Part shown: positions 9,126 to 21,904 of the stretch, piece after piece
Numbering within the stretch: position 1 is the first letter of the stretch
Layout of the letters: every line of letters starts with the position of its first letter
From: Rutidosis leptorrhynchoides
Taxonomy: Eukaryota; Streptophyta; Magnoliopsida; Asterales; Asteraceae
Assembly (NCBI RefSeq): GCF_046630445.1
Contig: NC_092339.1
Span: 80,127,501 to 80,191,500, forward strand
Length of the DNA: 64,000 nt
Direction: 5' to 3'
Position numbers and translations under genes: made by a program
The notes under the pieces: model-generated
What the model saw: the letters and a program-made list of their open reading frames with translations, nothing else
Told to the model about the DNA's origin: nothing
The model's database searches: none

Positions 9126-12100
9126 TAGATAACAGATACAAAATTCGTGACTCACTTGCCAACTACTCCCATAAATAACGTAACACATGATTTATAAACA
9201 TTATAATTACTTTATTATATAATTTAAATATAAAAACGATATTTAAATATATTCTTAATAATTGATTTGAATTAAATATAAAAGGTTTCGAACAATATAT
9301 ATATAGATGTATTTTTTTTATAAATATAAAATTTACCAATTATTGAATCATATTAAGATAGGATACATTGGATTTTAACTAACGGATAAAAACTTAATTA
9401 TCACCCTTGACAATATATTATATCTATATTTTCTTACTATTAAACCCGTGACTACACACTAATACCCGTGTTTACCTAACTTAAAACCGTGACTCTATCT
9501 TATATATATTATTTCTGATTCAATCATTCATTTCATCTAACACACACACGTACACAATTTTCTCAAAGAACACCCATCCACTATTCATCATCATCATCGA
9601 TCTTCTTTCCTCAAGAACACCTTCAAGAAATCACTTGATCATAATATCGTTTACATATTCGGATTCCTCTCGAAGAGCTCTACACATCCATCCCAACAAT
9701 TTCTTGATTAGAGTAAGTTTTAAAAACTCTAATTTTTGGGTTTTCATGTTTTTGTTACATTCTAGGGTAGATATAGTGTCTAGTGCTCAAGTCCTTGTAT
9801 GTATGCATGATATTATTCGTTAATTTGATCGATTGATGACTTTTTGATTAATCACGAATTTGTTTTATGTGAGGTCAGAAACTTGAACTTGTTAAATGTA
9901 TAATATTATGAGATAATCAGAATCCTCTTGAAAAACTAATAAGTTTGGGCTTTGGAATTTCGAATTTTCGTTACCGTATGCTCATGTTATGCTTAATCGA
10001 AGTTTTAACTCGTTTTATGAATGATCACGAATTTGAATGGTATGTTACTGATATGAACATGATATTTTCAGTTTATGGTATGTGCATAAATGTATTCCTC
10101 TTGAAAAATTATTAACTTTTCCTTAAGATATCATGTGATTTCGATTTCTAGATCAAAAGTTATGATTAATTGATTTCGGGTTAAAAATTTCGTATTTGAA
10201 ACTGAGATTCTGGAAAAGTTGAGTTTATAATCTGATCATGGCATGATGATATTTGAAATGAGCTTGAAAAATTATTAACTTTTCGTTCAGATATCATATG
10301 TTTTTTATTTATAGAAGTTAAGTTATGAACGATTTAAGTTATGTTTTTATATGTTGTTTATGAACGTTTTTGACAAGGTTAATGACTTGTAGCTGCTAAT
10401 ATGAGTTCATAGGGTTGTTGGACTTGAAAAACGACTGATACTAGACTCAAGAATTGGGTCGATTCGAATTTTCTTTAGACTTTTACGCTCGTTCAAAGTT
10501 TGGTACATTTTAATAAAAATGCTGTTTGAATTCTGAAAACTGCACGAACCACTGTTATCGTTTTCTGCAACTGGGTCTGATCTGAGTCGAACCAGGTTAT
10601 GGGAATTTTTCTGTAGATTCTTCACTTAAAAACGCCGCATCTCCAATTGGCGGTGACTGATTTGGAGTTGCGATGATTTTTCTAAAATTCACAGAAGTTG
10701 ATGCTGTAACTACCTTTTTAAACTTGTATTTTTGCAAATGTTTCGGGTTATAAAAATAATGACCAATACTTGAGACTTGAGACTTTTTGTATGAACTTAA
10801 TACACTTATATTAACTATTTCATATAGTGTGGAGTGTTCTAAAGTGGTAATTTTGTATATATATAAACCATGTAATTTAAATCGCCGGTTTGGACATTTG
10901 ACCCGTTTAAGCCAAAAAGTGTCAAAATGGGTAACGGGCACCGTGGACACGTTCGATATATTAATTTAAGTAAGTTTGAAGATTGTAATGTTTTAAAAAT
11001 GAGTTTTTCCATGTTTTGGTCAAAATGGGTATTTATGACCCATTTGGGTCATACGACGCCTACTTTGATCCATATACGAAATTTTGAGAAACAAAGGTAT
11101 CTAACACGTCTAAAATATCATTTTGGACTTGTGACATGATTTTTACATGCTCAAGTATTATGGTTTAGAATTTGAGGTGTCAATGGAAAATTTTTAGTAT
11201 TTTAACAAAAGTGTCAAAATGACTCTCGGGCCTATTTTGAGGGCTTGTAAGTTGAAATCGGTTAAGTTTAGATAAAAACTATCATTTGGTATTGAAAGTC
11301 TTTGCGGCAAGCTTTAAAACGGTATATTATATGTATGATTTTGTTGAGGATAAATGGGTTTAAAACAAGTGTAAAAATGGGCAGTCGTTGCTGATTTTGA
11401 ACTCTTAACAGCAAGTTTTATCAGCTTTTTATGTTTCAAGAGACTGTTTTCGCAAGGCTGTAACTTTTCAACCGTAACTCCGTTTTTGTCAAATAAACTA
11501 GCTATAGAAAGGTGGGATGATATACGTTCTAATGATCACGACCAAAGGTACTATATCGAAATTGGTGGGACACGAAATCAGCTGCAAAATACCTAAAAAT
11601 ACATATATGTAAATAATATATTTTTTTATATATGAAAATGAATTACGTAAGTTTGACCTATGTTTGACTATTTGACCAACTTGACTAATATTATGAGATT
11701 GTTGACTTATGTTGACTGTGTTTGACTTGCGATTGACTTACATTTGACTTACTTTGATTTTTGTTGACTTTTGTTGACTTTTGCTAATATTTGCTAAATT
11801 TATGAGTCGGACTTGAGCAATAGGACTATACGAACCCTATGGACCAACCTAGCTTATTAGACACTTATTGACCAACATATGTTCTCTAGGTTGAGGTCTA
11901 CAGTTACTTGCATTCTGATATTCGGTCACATCTCTGTAATTTATTTCTGAAGTTGTCAGGTGAGTTTCATTTGCTCCCTTTTTAATTGCTTTTGCAATCT
12001 ATATTTTTGAGCTGAGAATACATGCACCTTATTTTAAACGCAATGGATACAAGTACATACTAAATTCTACACCGAGTTTGAATCAAAAATCCCCTAGCTT

Positions 12101-12823
12101 TGGTAACTAGTAACTGCCAGTTATAAGAACTGGTGGGCGCGAATAGTTGTATATGGATCCATAGGGCTTGACATCCCCGTCTGTTCCAGGTATAGAGACC
12201 CTAGCCTGAACTATAAAATAGACGTATGCTATTTGAGTTTAGTACACGTTAGATTGCGTGTATTGTACATGTTGGTTGCATGTATGTTAAAACAGGGGTA
12301 CTTATTATATATACGTTAAGTTTAGTTACCAGGGTGCTAATTTCGTAGAATATTTTGATAAACGTTTTGGATGAAACAACTGAAATCTTGTGGTCCACCT
12401 TTATATACAGATTATGCGCAATATTAAAACTATGAACTCACCAACCTTTGTGTTGACACTTTTAAGCATGTTTATTCTCAGGTCCCTAGAAGTCTTCCGC
12501 TGTTTGCTTATACGTTATACAAGCTATGTGCATGGAGTCATACATGCTTTATTAGAGAAAACTTTGCATTCACAAAATCATTACCATGTATCTTATTTTG
12601 ACTGCATTGTCAACGGATGTATTATTGTAAACTATTATTTACGGTGAGTGTCTATATGTAGAAATCATCAGATGTCGAAAATCTTGGATTTAGATATTCA
12701 TTTATGGTGTGCCTTTTCAAAAGAATGCAATGTTTACAAAACGTATCATATAGAGGTCAATACCTCGCAATGAAACCGGTGAATAACGTACTGCGTCAAT
12801 AGCAATTTTGGCGGGTCGTTACA
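8724..12823 (+). repeat. 5' LTR of the non-autonomous element
   Basis: It begins TGTAATAACCCG and ends GGGTCGTTACA. A (TTA)11 microsatellite lies at 9088-9120. TATA-like sequence lies near 9500, and a leader with ttctttcctcaagaacacc (about 9602) follows. A strong donor-like GTAAGT starts at 9713, and a CTCAG/GT acceptor-like site at 12481 ends the conserved 'cttgtggtcca ... ttgacac...agcatg' block. Eleven TTGAC cores cluster at 11651-11780. Short ORFs inside recur in the other LTR and look fortuitous. Confidence 0.92.
11651..11780 (+). promoter_or_regulatory. Cluster of eleven TTGAC (W-box core) motifs in the 5' LTR
   Basis: TTGACC or TTGACT occurs eleven times in about 130 bases, mostly spaced 8-14 bp apart. 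The same cluster, with one motif lost and another gained, is at 16797-16925 in the 3' LTR. TTGAC is the WRKY-binding core. Whether this is regulatory or a degenerate tandem repeat cannot be told from sequence alone. Confidence 0.5.
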
Positions 12824-13847
12824 GGTGGTATCAGAGTGTTGGTTGTAGGGAATTAGCTGCATTAGTGTGTCTGACCTGGACTGTTTAGATACATTAGTGG
12901 CCTAGTCTACAACTGTGTCGTTACACTTATATGTGATTATGTGCATATTCTGATATTAATATAATATTATTATTACTATCGGTGAGAAAGTATTTCTCCT
13001 TTTGGTTACAAACCTTCTCCTGCTCAAGCGAGTTCATTTTCAAAACCCCGGTTATTGAAAAACCAGGAAGCGTCATTCAGGACTTTCGAAATTCCAGACA
13101 TTCCTACGTGAGTTATTACTTATATATTTTTATAGATATCATTTGTGTTATATTATGTGTTTATGTGCTTCGATTAAGAAATTCCGGACATCTCGAATTG
13201 TGAATCGGAAGAAGTCTTTTCCAGCTCACGAAGATTCTCGGTAGTTTCAAAGACATTCTTACGACGTTCCCTTTCAATATTTTAATTATAATAACTATTA
13301 TATTCCTGTACTATTTTTAGTACACCTCTTTTTGAAATTATTTTGATTTATTAATTCTGGAAAACGACACTTGTTTCATATCCATAAATATTTTGGAGTA
13401 GTGTTGGAATAGAAGCATGAGTTAGTGTAATATAGTGACGCCCGATCAACGTGGTTATATTATGGTAAGTCATGCGGAAGTTCTAATGGAACGTGATGGG
13501 GGTAAAACATGATCAACCTTACCTTCACCATGTACCATGTTACATGATTCCTTTATTTTCTCTGCTGACATCTGAATATACTAAGACTCTATATGTGACA
13601 TCATCTAAGGTCACACTTAATTCCCTTCCAATCCTTGTCATATCATACTTGCACTCCGAGCAATTTATTCAAAGGTATTCGTCATCAAAGGAACATGATC
13701 TCGTTTTACCCAAATTCCATACTTAACTACAAGATGCTCGATCTTTCTACGTCAAGACGAACATTTCTATCCTCACTTGTTTCCTAAACGTCGTGTAATC
13801 TCACCAACCAAAATTTTGAGACGAAATTTTCTTTAAGGGGTAGGTAA
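12824..13847 (+). other. Internal domain of the non-autonomous element (non-coding)
   Basis: About 1 kb lies between the LTRs. I see no retroviral motifs in any frame; the longest open frames (12982-13203 and 13493-13726) have no recognisable domain. It ends in the purine-rich tract ctttaagggg (13831-13840), followed by taggtaa, directly before the 3' LTR. Confidence 0.8.
12826..12842 (+). other. Primer binding site of the non-autonomous element
   Basis: tggtatcagagtgttgg lies two bases after the LTR. It matches the initiator-tRNA-Met-complementary TGGTATCAGAGC except for T at the twelfth position. Confidence 0.85.
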
Positions 13848-14210
13848 TGTAATAACCCGACTTTTTACGTTAACTTTTCGTTAAAAACTTAACAACTGTT
13901 AATTAAAATTTACAATTTTGTATGTAATTTTTTTTAATATACTATTATTAATATTGGTTATATGTTTTTTTAAAAACACTACGGTTAGTGAAAACGAGAA
14001 AAATATATTTTAAGACAACAAAACGTATGATTATTAATTTTAATAATTATGTTATATAACAATTGAGTTTTAAAAATCATTTTAATTAAGTAGGATGTCA
14101 ATACTTATATTTTTATTGGTATTCAACAAATATTTATACGCATATTATACAAACGTTTCTACATATATGTGCATAGTTATATACACTAATAATTCAAACT
14201 AATAATTCTG

Positions 14211-14270
<60 letters not shown>

Positions 14271-17200
14271 TAGATAATAGATACAAAATTCGTGACTCAC
14301 TTTCCAACTACTCCCATAAATTACGTAACACATGATCTATAAACATTATAATTACTTTATTATATAATTTAAATATAAAAACGATATTTAAATATATTCT
14401 TAATAATTGATTTGAATTAAATATAAAAGGTTTCGAACAATATATATATAGATGTATTTTTTTTATAAATATAAAATTTACCAATTATTGAATCATATTA
14501 AGATAGGATACATTGGATTTTAACTAATGGATAAAAACTTAATTATCACCCTTGACAATATATTATATCTATATTTTCTTACTATTAAACCCGTGACTAC
14601 ACACTAATACCCGTGTTTACCTAACTTAAAACCGTGACTCTATCTTATCTATATTATTTCTGATTCAATCATTCATTTCATCTAACACACACACGTACAC
14701 AATTTTCTCAAAGAACACCCATCCACTATTCATCATCATCATCGATCTTCTTTCCTCAAGAACACCTTCAAGAAATCACTTGATCATAATATCGTTTACA
14801 TATTCGGATTCCTCTCGAAGAGCTCTACACATCCATCCCAACAATTTCTTGATTAGAGTAAGTTTTAAAAACTCTAATTTTTGGGTTTTCATGTTTTTGT
14901 TACATTCTAGGGTAGATATAGTGTCTAGTGCTCAAGTCCTTGTATGTATGCATGATATTATTCGTTAATTTGATCGATTGATGACTTTTTGATTAATCAC
15001 GAATTTGTTTTGTGTGAGGTCAGAAACTTGAACTTGTTAAATGTATAATATTATGAGATAATCAGAATCCTCTTGAAAAACTAATAAGTTTGGGCTTTGG
15101 AATTTCGAATTTTCGTTACCGTATGCTCATGTTATGCTTAATCGAAGTTTTAACTCATTTTATGAATGATCACGAATTTGAATGGTATGCTACTGATATG
15201 AACATGATATTTTCAGTTTATGGTATGTGCATAAATGTATTCCTCTTGAAAAATTATTAACTTTTCATTAAGATATCATGTGATTTCGATTTCTAGATCA
15301 AAAGTTATGATTAATTGATTTCGGGTTAAAAATTTCGTATTTGAAACTGAGATTTTGGAAAAGTTGAGTTTATAATCTGATCATGGCATGATGATATTTG
15401 AAATGAGCTTGAAAAATTATTAACTTTTCGTTTAGATATCATATGTTTTTTATTTATAGAAGTTAAGTTATGAACGATTTAAGTTATGTTTTTATATGTT
15501 GTTTATGAACGTTTTTGACAAGGTTAATGACTTGTAGCTGCTAATATGAGTTCATAGGGTTGTTGGACTTGAAAAAAGACTGATACTAGACTCAAGAATT
15601 GGGTCGATTCGAATTTTCTTTAGACTTTTACGCTCGTTCAAAGTTTGGTACATTTTAATAAAAATGCTGTTTGAATTCTGAAAACTGCACGAACCACTGT
15701 TAACGTTTTCTGCAACTGGGTCTGATCTGGGTCGAACCAGGTTATGGGAATTTTTCTGTACATTCTTCACTTAAAAACGCCGCATCTCCAATTGGCGGTG
15801 ACTGATTTGGAGTTGCGATGATTTTTCTAAAATTCACAGAAGTTGATGCTGTAACTACCTTTTTAAACTTGTATTTTTGCAAATGTTTCGGGTTATAAAA
15901 ATAATAACCAATACTTGAGACTTGAGACTTTTTGTATGAACTTAATACACTTATATTAACTATTTCATATAGTGTGGAGTGTTCTAAAGTAGTAATTTTG
16001 TATATATATAAACCATGTAATTTAAATCGCCGGTTTGGACATTTGACCCGTTTAAGCCAAAAAGTGTCAAAATGGGTAACGGGCACCGTGGACACATCCG
16101 ATATATTAATTTAAGTAAGTTTGAAGATTGTAATGTTTTAAAAATGAGTTTTTCCATGTTTTGGTCAAAATGGGTATTTATGACCCATTTGGGTCATACG
16201 CGCCTACTTTGATCCATATACGAAATTTTGAGAAACAAAGGTATCTAACACGTCTAAAATATCATTTTGGACTTGTGACATGATTTTTACATGCTCAAGT
16301 ATTATGGTTCAGAATTTGAGGTGTCAATGGAAAATTTTTAGTATTTTAACAAAAGTGTCAAAATGACTCTCGGGCCTACTTTAAGGGCTCGTAAGTTGAA
16401 ATCGGTTAAGTTTAGATAAAAACTATCATTTGGTATTGAAATTCTTTACGACAAGCTTTAAAACGGTATATTATATGTATGATTTTGTTGAGGATAAACG
16501 GGTTTAAAACAAGCGTGAAAATGGGCAGTCGTTGCTGATTTTGAACTCTTAACAGCAAGTTTTATCAGCTTTTTATGTTTCAAGAGGCTGTTTTCGCAAG
16601 GCTGTAACTTTTCAACCGTAACTCCGTTTTTATCAAATAAACTAGCTATAGAAAGGTGGGATGATATACGTTCCAATGGTCACGACCAAAGGTACTATAT
16701 CGAAATTGGTGGGACACGAAATCAGCTGCAAAATACCTAAAAATACATATATGTAAATAATATATTTTTTTATATATGAAAATGAATTACGTAAGTTTGA
16801 CCTATGTTTGACTATTTGACCAACTTGACTAATATTATGATATTGTGTACTTGTGTTGACTGTGTTTGACTTGCGATTGACTTACATTTGACTTACTTTG
16901 ACTTTTGTTGACTTTTGTTGACTTTTGCTAATTTTTGCTAAATTTATGAGTCGGACTTGAGCAATAGGACTATACGAACCCTATGGACCGACCTAGCTTA
17001 TTAGACACTTATTGACCAACATATGTTCTCTAGGTTGAGGTCTACGGTTACTTGCATTCCGATATTCGGTCACATCTCTGTGATTTATTTCTGAAGTTGT
17101 CAGGTGAGTTTCATTTGCTCCCTTTTTAATTGCTTTTGCAATCTATATTTTTGGGCTGAGAATACATGCACCTTATTTTAAACGCAATGGATACAAGTAC

Positions 17201-17968
17201 ATACTAAATTCTACACCGAGTTTGAACCGAAAATCCCCTAGCTTTGGTAACTAGTAACTGCCAGTTATAAGAACTGGTGGGCGCGAATAGTTGTATATGG
17301 ATCCATAGGGCTTGACATCCCCGTCTGTTCCAGGTATAGAGACCCTAGCCTGAACTATAAAACAGACATATGCTATTTGAGTTTAGTACACGTTAGATTG
17401 CGTGTATTGTACATGTTGGTTGCATGTATGTTAAAACAGGGGTACTTATTATATATACGTTAAGTTTAGTTACCAGGGTGCTCAATTTCGTAGAATATTT
17501 TGATAAATGTTTTGGATGAAACAACTGAAATCTTGTGGTCCACCTTTATATACAGATTATGCGCAATATTAAAACTATGAACTCACCAACCTTTGTGTTG
17601 ACACTTTTAAGCATGTTTATTCTCAGGTCCCTAGAAGTCTTCCGCTGTTTGCTTATACGTTATACAAGCTATGTGCATGGAGTCATACATGCTTTATTAG
17701 AGAAAACTTTGCATTCACAAAATCATCACCATGTATCTTATTTTGACTGCATTGTCAACGGATGTATTATTGTAAACTATTATTTACGGTGAGTGTCTAT
17801 ATGTAGAAATCATCAGATGTCGAAAACCTTGGATTTAGATATTCATTTATGGTGTGCCTTTTCAAAAGAATGCAATGTTTACAAAACGTATCATATAGAG
17901 GTCAATACCTCGCAATGAAACCGGTGAATAACGTACTTCGTCAATAGCGATTTTGGCGGGTCGTTACA
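13848..17968 (+). repeat. 3' LTR of the non-autonomous element
   Basis: It is collinear with the 5' LTR along its whole length. The (TTA)n tract is longer here (about 18 units at 14212-14265, against 11), which accounts for most of the length difference. It contains the same donor-like and acceptor-like sites and the same TTGAC cluster. Confidence 0.92.
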
Positions 17969-17973
17969 GGTTA

Positions 17974-18952
17974 GACTTATCCTAACCATGAGAGGATCTG
18001 TCTCGTAAAATGGAGAGCGCGCCGTGCAAATTAGCTTGATAAGACTAATGAATCAGACCCCCAGAAAAAGATAATCTCCTTAAAGATCAAAAATCAGCTT
18101 TTAAGCCTGATATTACTCAATCCTTGAGATTGACTTTAAAGATTGAGAATTACAAACTCATGGAATTCGATGATATCTAAACTCGAGCTTGAACGAGAAA
18201 ATATTTTGATCAAAATTAAAACCGATTTGTTTTCTGAAAACCCATTTTCAATGCGTTCATTACCGTTGAACGTAAAATCCTAAGAATTCACCGGAATTCA
18301 TTAGGTCACCTGAACCAAATCGGGTGTCAACCGTAAGAACGGTGGTTGCATAGCATGGTCGAAGACAGGACCTTGTGCCAGACCGAAAAATTATAGGGTG
18401 ATCTTTACTATTGCTCCTACAAAGGATAGTAATTGCATCTGAAATGTTTTTGACCATAATCATCTGCATGTCACGGGACATTGCCTTAACAGTTGCTTGT
18501 TCAACGCTTTCCTTTACAACCGGACGGTAGTTTACCGAAAGGTAATATACGGAGCAAGTATACTGGACGTGTTGCTTTCCAAATACAAGGTTAGCAAGTG
18601 GGTGACACAAAACCATAAGTTTTGAGCTAAAATTTTCAAATCTGAAACCCACTAAACCCACAAAAACAATTTGCAAAACACCGGTAAAGGGTTATTTCGG
18701 AAAACTTATCTAGGGTAAAAACTAGATTGTATTTTCAAAAGATCAAATGTTTTCATAAAGATCCAATTTCCTTAATGGATCTAAATTTTCATAGTCATGT
18801 GGGACTGTAAACCACATCGTTACTACCATTGTTCATACCGCCGTATAAAAATCACTGATGTACAAAGTGTGAAGAATAAATAAGTGATTCTAGTATTTTT
18901 ATTTCAAGACTATATTGCTTGAGGACAAGCAACGCTCAAGTGTGGGAATATT
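17974..18952 (+). other. Athila-like 3' non-coding region, second part, with PPT
   Basis: This continues the Athila-like element after the nested insertion. I find no pol or env motifs. The end, 'gaggacaagcaacgctcaag' then 'tgtgggaatatt', directly precedes the 3' LTR and includes the purine-rich priming tract. An antisense open frame at 18260-18676 has no recognisable domain and I do not call it a gene. Confidence 0.6.
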
Positions 18953-19420
18953 TGATAATGCTAAAAACGAACATATATTTCATAGCATTATCCCTCAAGA
19001 AAGACAAGCTTTTAGTTGCAATTGTTCTATTTACAAGTGATATTCGTTTAAGTAATAAAAGGTGAAGACAAAAGACAGATTCGACGAATTGAAGACGCAA
19101 ACGATCAAAAAGCTCAAAAGTACAAAGTATAATCAAAATGGTTCAAATTATTGATAAGAAACGTCTCAAAATTACAAGAGTACAAAATGCGAAACGCAAA
19201 GTACAAGATATTAAATTATACGCAAGGACGTTCAAAAATCCGGAACCGGGACCAAAGTCAACTCTCAACGCTCGACGCAACGGACTAAAAATTATGAGTC
19301 AACTATGCACAAGAATATAATATAATATTTAAATAATTATATAAATTATTTATATATTATATTATATATTATAAACGTCGGCAAACAAGAAAACAAAGGA
19401 GTGTGAGCTGATACCTACCA

Positions 19421-19468
19421 CCATGCGATCGCATGGCTTGTAGGCATATTTTCCATGCGATCGCATGG
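19421..19468. repeat. Pair of CCATGCGATCGCATGG palindromes in the Athila-like 3' LTR
   Basis: Identical 16-bp perfect palindromes lie at 19421-19436 and 19453-19468. They share the 14-bp core with the leader pair at 3593-3643, and the start-to-start spacing is about the same (32 bp). The outer bases differ between the pairs but remain complementary. Confidence 0.92.
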
Positions 19469-19555
19469 CCCTGAAATCCAGGCCACATGCTATAAATTCA
19501 CGTGTTTTGGCTCAGTTTTAAAATATATATCCATCCTATCTCTCTATCTATCACG

Positions 19556-19558
<3 letters not shown>

Positions 19559-19632
<74 letters not shown>

Positions 19633-19679
19633 ATTATAATTTTAATTTTAATTTTAATTTTAATTTTAATTTTAATTCT
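19559..19679. repeat. (TA)n and (TTTTAA)n microsatellites
   Basis: About 70 bases of alternating TA are followed by about seven units of a TTTTAA hexamer. The apparent open frame across them is a repeat artefact. Confidence 0.95.
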
Positions 19680-20986
19680 AATAATAAGGGTATGTTAGCG
19701 AATGTTGTAAGGGTGTAAGTCGAAATTCTGTCCGTGTAACGCTACGCTATTTTTAATCACTGTAAGTTATGGTTAATGTTATTTTTAAATTAATGTCTCG
19801 TAACTAAGTTATTATTATGCTTATTTAATGCCGAAGTAATCGTGATGTTGGGCTAAATACTAAAATTGGGTAATTGAACTTTGGACCATAATTGAGGTTT
19901 GGATAAAAGAACGACACTTGTAGAAATTAGACTATGGGCTATTAATGGGTTTTATATTAACTAAATGATACCTCGTTGATTTAATATATAGACTTATAAT
20001 TTGACGTGTTTATATATAACTACATACGCTTGACTGGGCACGGTGGGCGGGATATCTATAAATACCAATAATTGTTCATTTTACCGGACACGGGATTGGA
20101 TTAATAGTTAATAGACTTGTTGAAACAGAGGTGGATTACATTCAAGGGTAATTGGTGTAATTGTTAACAAAGTAGTATAGCCTTGGTTTACACGCAGTCG
20201 ATAACCTGGTGTATTCATTAAACAAAGTATTAAGACCTTGTTACAATTCGAATCCCCAATTAGTTGGAATATTTAACTTCGGGAATAAGAATAATTTGAC
20301 GAAGACTTTCGCACTTTATGATTATGACTGATGGACTATTATGGACAAATCCGTATGGACATATCGAATAATCCAGGACAAAGGACAATTAACCCATGGG
20401 AATAAACTAAAAATCAACACGTCGAACATCATGATTATGGAAGTTTAAATAAGCATAATTCTTTTATTTCATATTTAATTGCAATTTTAATTATCGCACT
20501 TTTATTTATTGTCTTTGTATTTAATTGCACTTTTAATTTTCGTACTCTTTTAATTATCGCACTTTTATTTATCATTATTTTATTATCGTTATTTACTTTA
20601 CGTTTTAAATTAAGTTATATTAATTTTTAATATTTTACATTAGGTTTTAACTGCGATTAAAGTTTTAAAAATTGACAAACCGGTCATTAAACGGTAAAAA
20701 CCCCCTTTTATAATAATAATACTACTTATAGATATTTTTATATTTTTACAATTATAAGCTAAAAATATAGCGTTAAGCTTGTTTAAAAGATCCCTGTGGA
20801 ACGAACCGGACTTACTAAAAACTACACTACTGTACGATTAGGTACACTGCCTATAAGTGTTGTAGCAAGGTTTAGGTATATCCATTCTATAAATAAATAA
20901 ATATCTTGTGTAAAATTGTATCGTATTTAATAGTATTTCCTTGTAAAAAAAATAATACTATTTCCTAGTACACCTCGCACACATCA

Positions 20987-21904
20987 AATGGCTAGACATC
21001 AACACTTGGTAAAATATTCTGCCCATAAAGACGCACGGTCGACTGAGTCACACAGTCAGTTGACTGTGTCCACACACTCGGTCGAGTGTCATCTCACATG
21101 GTCGACTGACTAAATTAAATCATCTGGTCAGAACTCAGACACACTCAGTCGAGTGTGTCACTCAACCGGTTGATCGTCTACACAGTCGGTCGAGTGTCAG
21201 GAGACACTCGGCCGAGTGTGTTCATCTGATGGAGAAGATGAACACATCTACGGGTTTAACCCAAAATTCACCATTTCTTGTTCTAGAGCTCTTTTCTTAC
21301 CTCAAAACTGACCAAATCAAGTATACTAAACATCACTAAGCATAAACCCACAAGATTTTAACACAAACAACATCAAAATCAACCAATTTGACACTAAAAC
21401 CCACTTTAACAAAACCTAACACAAAAATCTCATTTTCTAAAAGATTAAAGCTTGACACCCTTTGATTCTTACCTTAAAAGCTTAAGTAAGCTATAAGGAA
21501 CAAGCTGATACAAAAGATTTGAGCTTTAGAACACCAATTGAGAATCTAGGGTTAGAGATTAAAGAAGAAATGAGTACGGGTGTATATTAGGGAAATTTCT
21601 AGAGAGATAGAGAAATGAGAAAAAGAATGCAGCACAAAACACTTAATCGTGGTTAAAATCCCATACCCCATCACACACGGTTATTTACCAGTTATCTGAT
21701 AACTTTCACAATTAATTTGACTGCCCTAACGGAGTCCAAATTAAATAAACGAACCTGTTCTGTGACCCTTGTCACAAACTGGTCTTAACCAAATAATAAA
21801 ATAACATAAAATATTCAACTAAAATAAAAGCATAATTAGCCACAAAATTATGCCTAAGGGCAAGAAAGTCATCTTACATCTATGCCCGATCTGAGGATGT
21901 TACA
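20987..21904 (-). repeat. Family B LTR fragment, minus strand, truncated by the Athila-like insertion
   Basis: Read on the minus strand from 21904 it begins TGTAACATCCTCAGATCGGG, as does the plus-strand copy at 22289. The two are collinear through 'gaccagtttgtgacaaggg' and 'tttggactccgttagggc'. The left end is cut at 20987 by the Athila-like 3' LTR. It contains a cluster of GC-rich dyads (21043-21219). It interrupts the integrase of element X; ATAGT (21905-21909) is the expected target duplication. Confidence 0.85.
21043..21219. repeat. Cluster of GC-rich dyads in LTR B (minus copy)
   Basis: Several self-complementary motifs occur in 180 bp. They include ACACTCGGCCGAGTGT (21204-21219, perfect), ACACAGTCA-gt-TGACTGTGT (21050-21069) and repeated variants of ACTCGGTCGAGTGT. 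The plus-strand LTR B copy has CAACCGTACGGTTG and related motifs at the matching position (22956-23035), so the location is conserved but the sequence is not. Confidence 0.75.

Larger units (their letters stand above)
8719..17973 (+). mobile_element. Complete non-autonomous LTR retrotransposon (LARD-like), TSD GGTTA
   Basis: Two direct LTRs (8724-12823 and 13848-17968) bound a 1.02 kb internal region. GGTTA occurs at 8719-8723 and 17969-17973 as an exact 5-bp target duplication. A PBS follows the left LTR and a purine-rich tract precedes the right one. The internal region has no gag or pol. Its PPT region (acgaaattttctttaagggg, then taggtaa) resembles that of the Tekay-like elements here (acgaaatttaatttaacggg, then taggtac), so a Tekay-type partner probably supplies the proteins. 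The LTRs differ only by scattered substitutions and a microsatellite length change, so the insertion is recent relative to its neighbours. It interrupts the Athila-like element. Confidence 0.92.
18953..20986 (+). repeat. Athila-like 3' LTR
   Basis: It begins TGATAATGCTAAAAACGAAC and ends CGCACACATCA. Its last 140 bp match the 5' LTR remnant at 3085-3224. It holds the palindrome pair at 19421-19468, a (TA)n run at about 19559-19630 and a (TTTTAA)n run at about 19636-19677. It abuts the cut edge of an LTR B fragment, so the element is inserted in that LTR. The five bases after it (AATGG) are the expected duplication, and its partner is outside the window. Confidence 0.9.

Noticed and set aside
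10597..10950. 117-codon open frame repeated at 15742-16095
   Set aside because: It recurs only because it lies in both LTRs of one element; composition is LTR-like with no domain.
16458..16676. Small antisense ORF seen in one LTR of the non-autonomous element
   Set aside because: It is not open in the partner LTR and has no domain.
18260..18676. 138-codon antisense open frame
   Set aside because: No recognisable domain; it lies in the 3' non-coding region of the Athila-like element, with no promoter or homologue visible.
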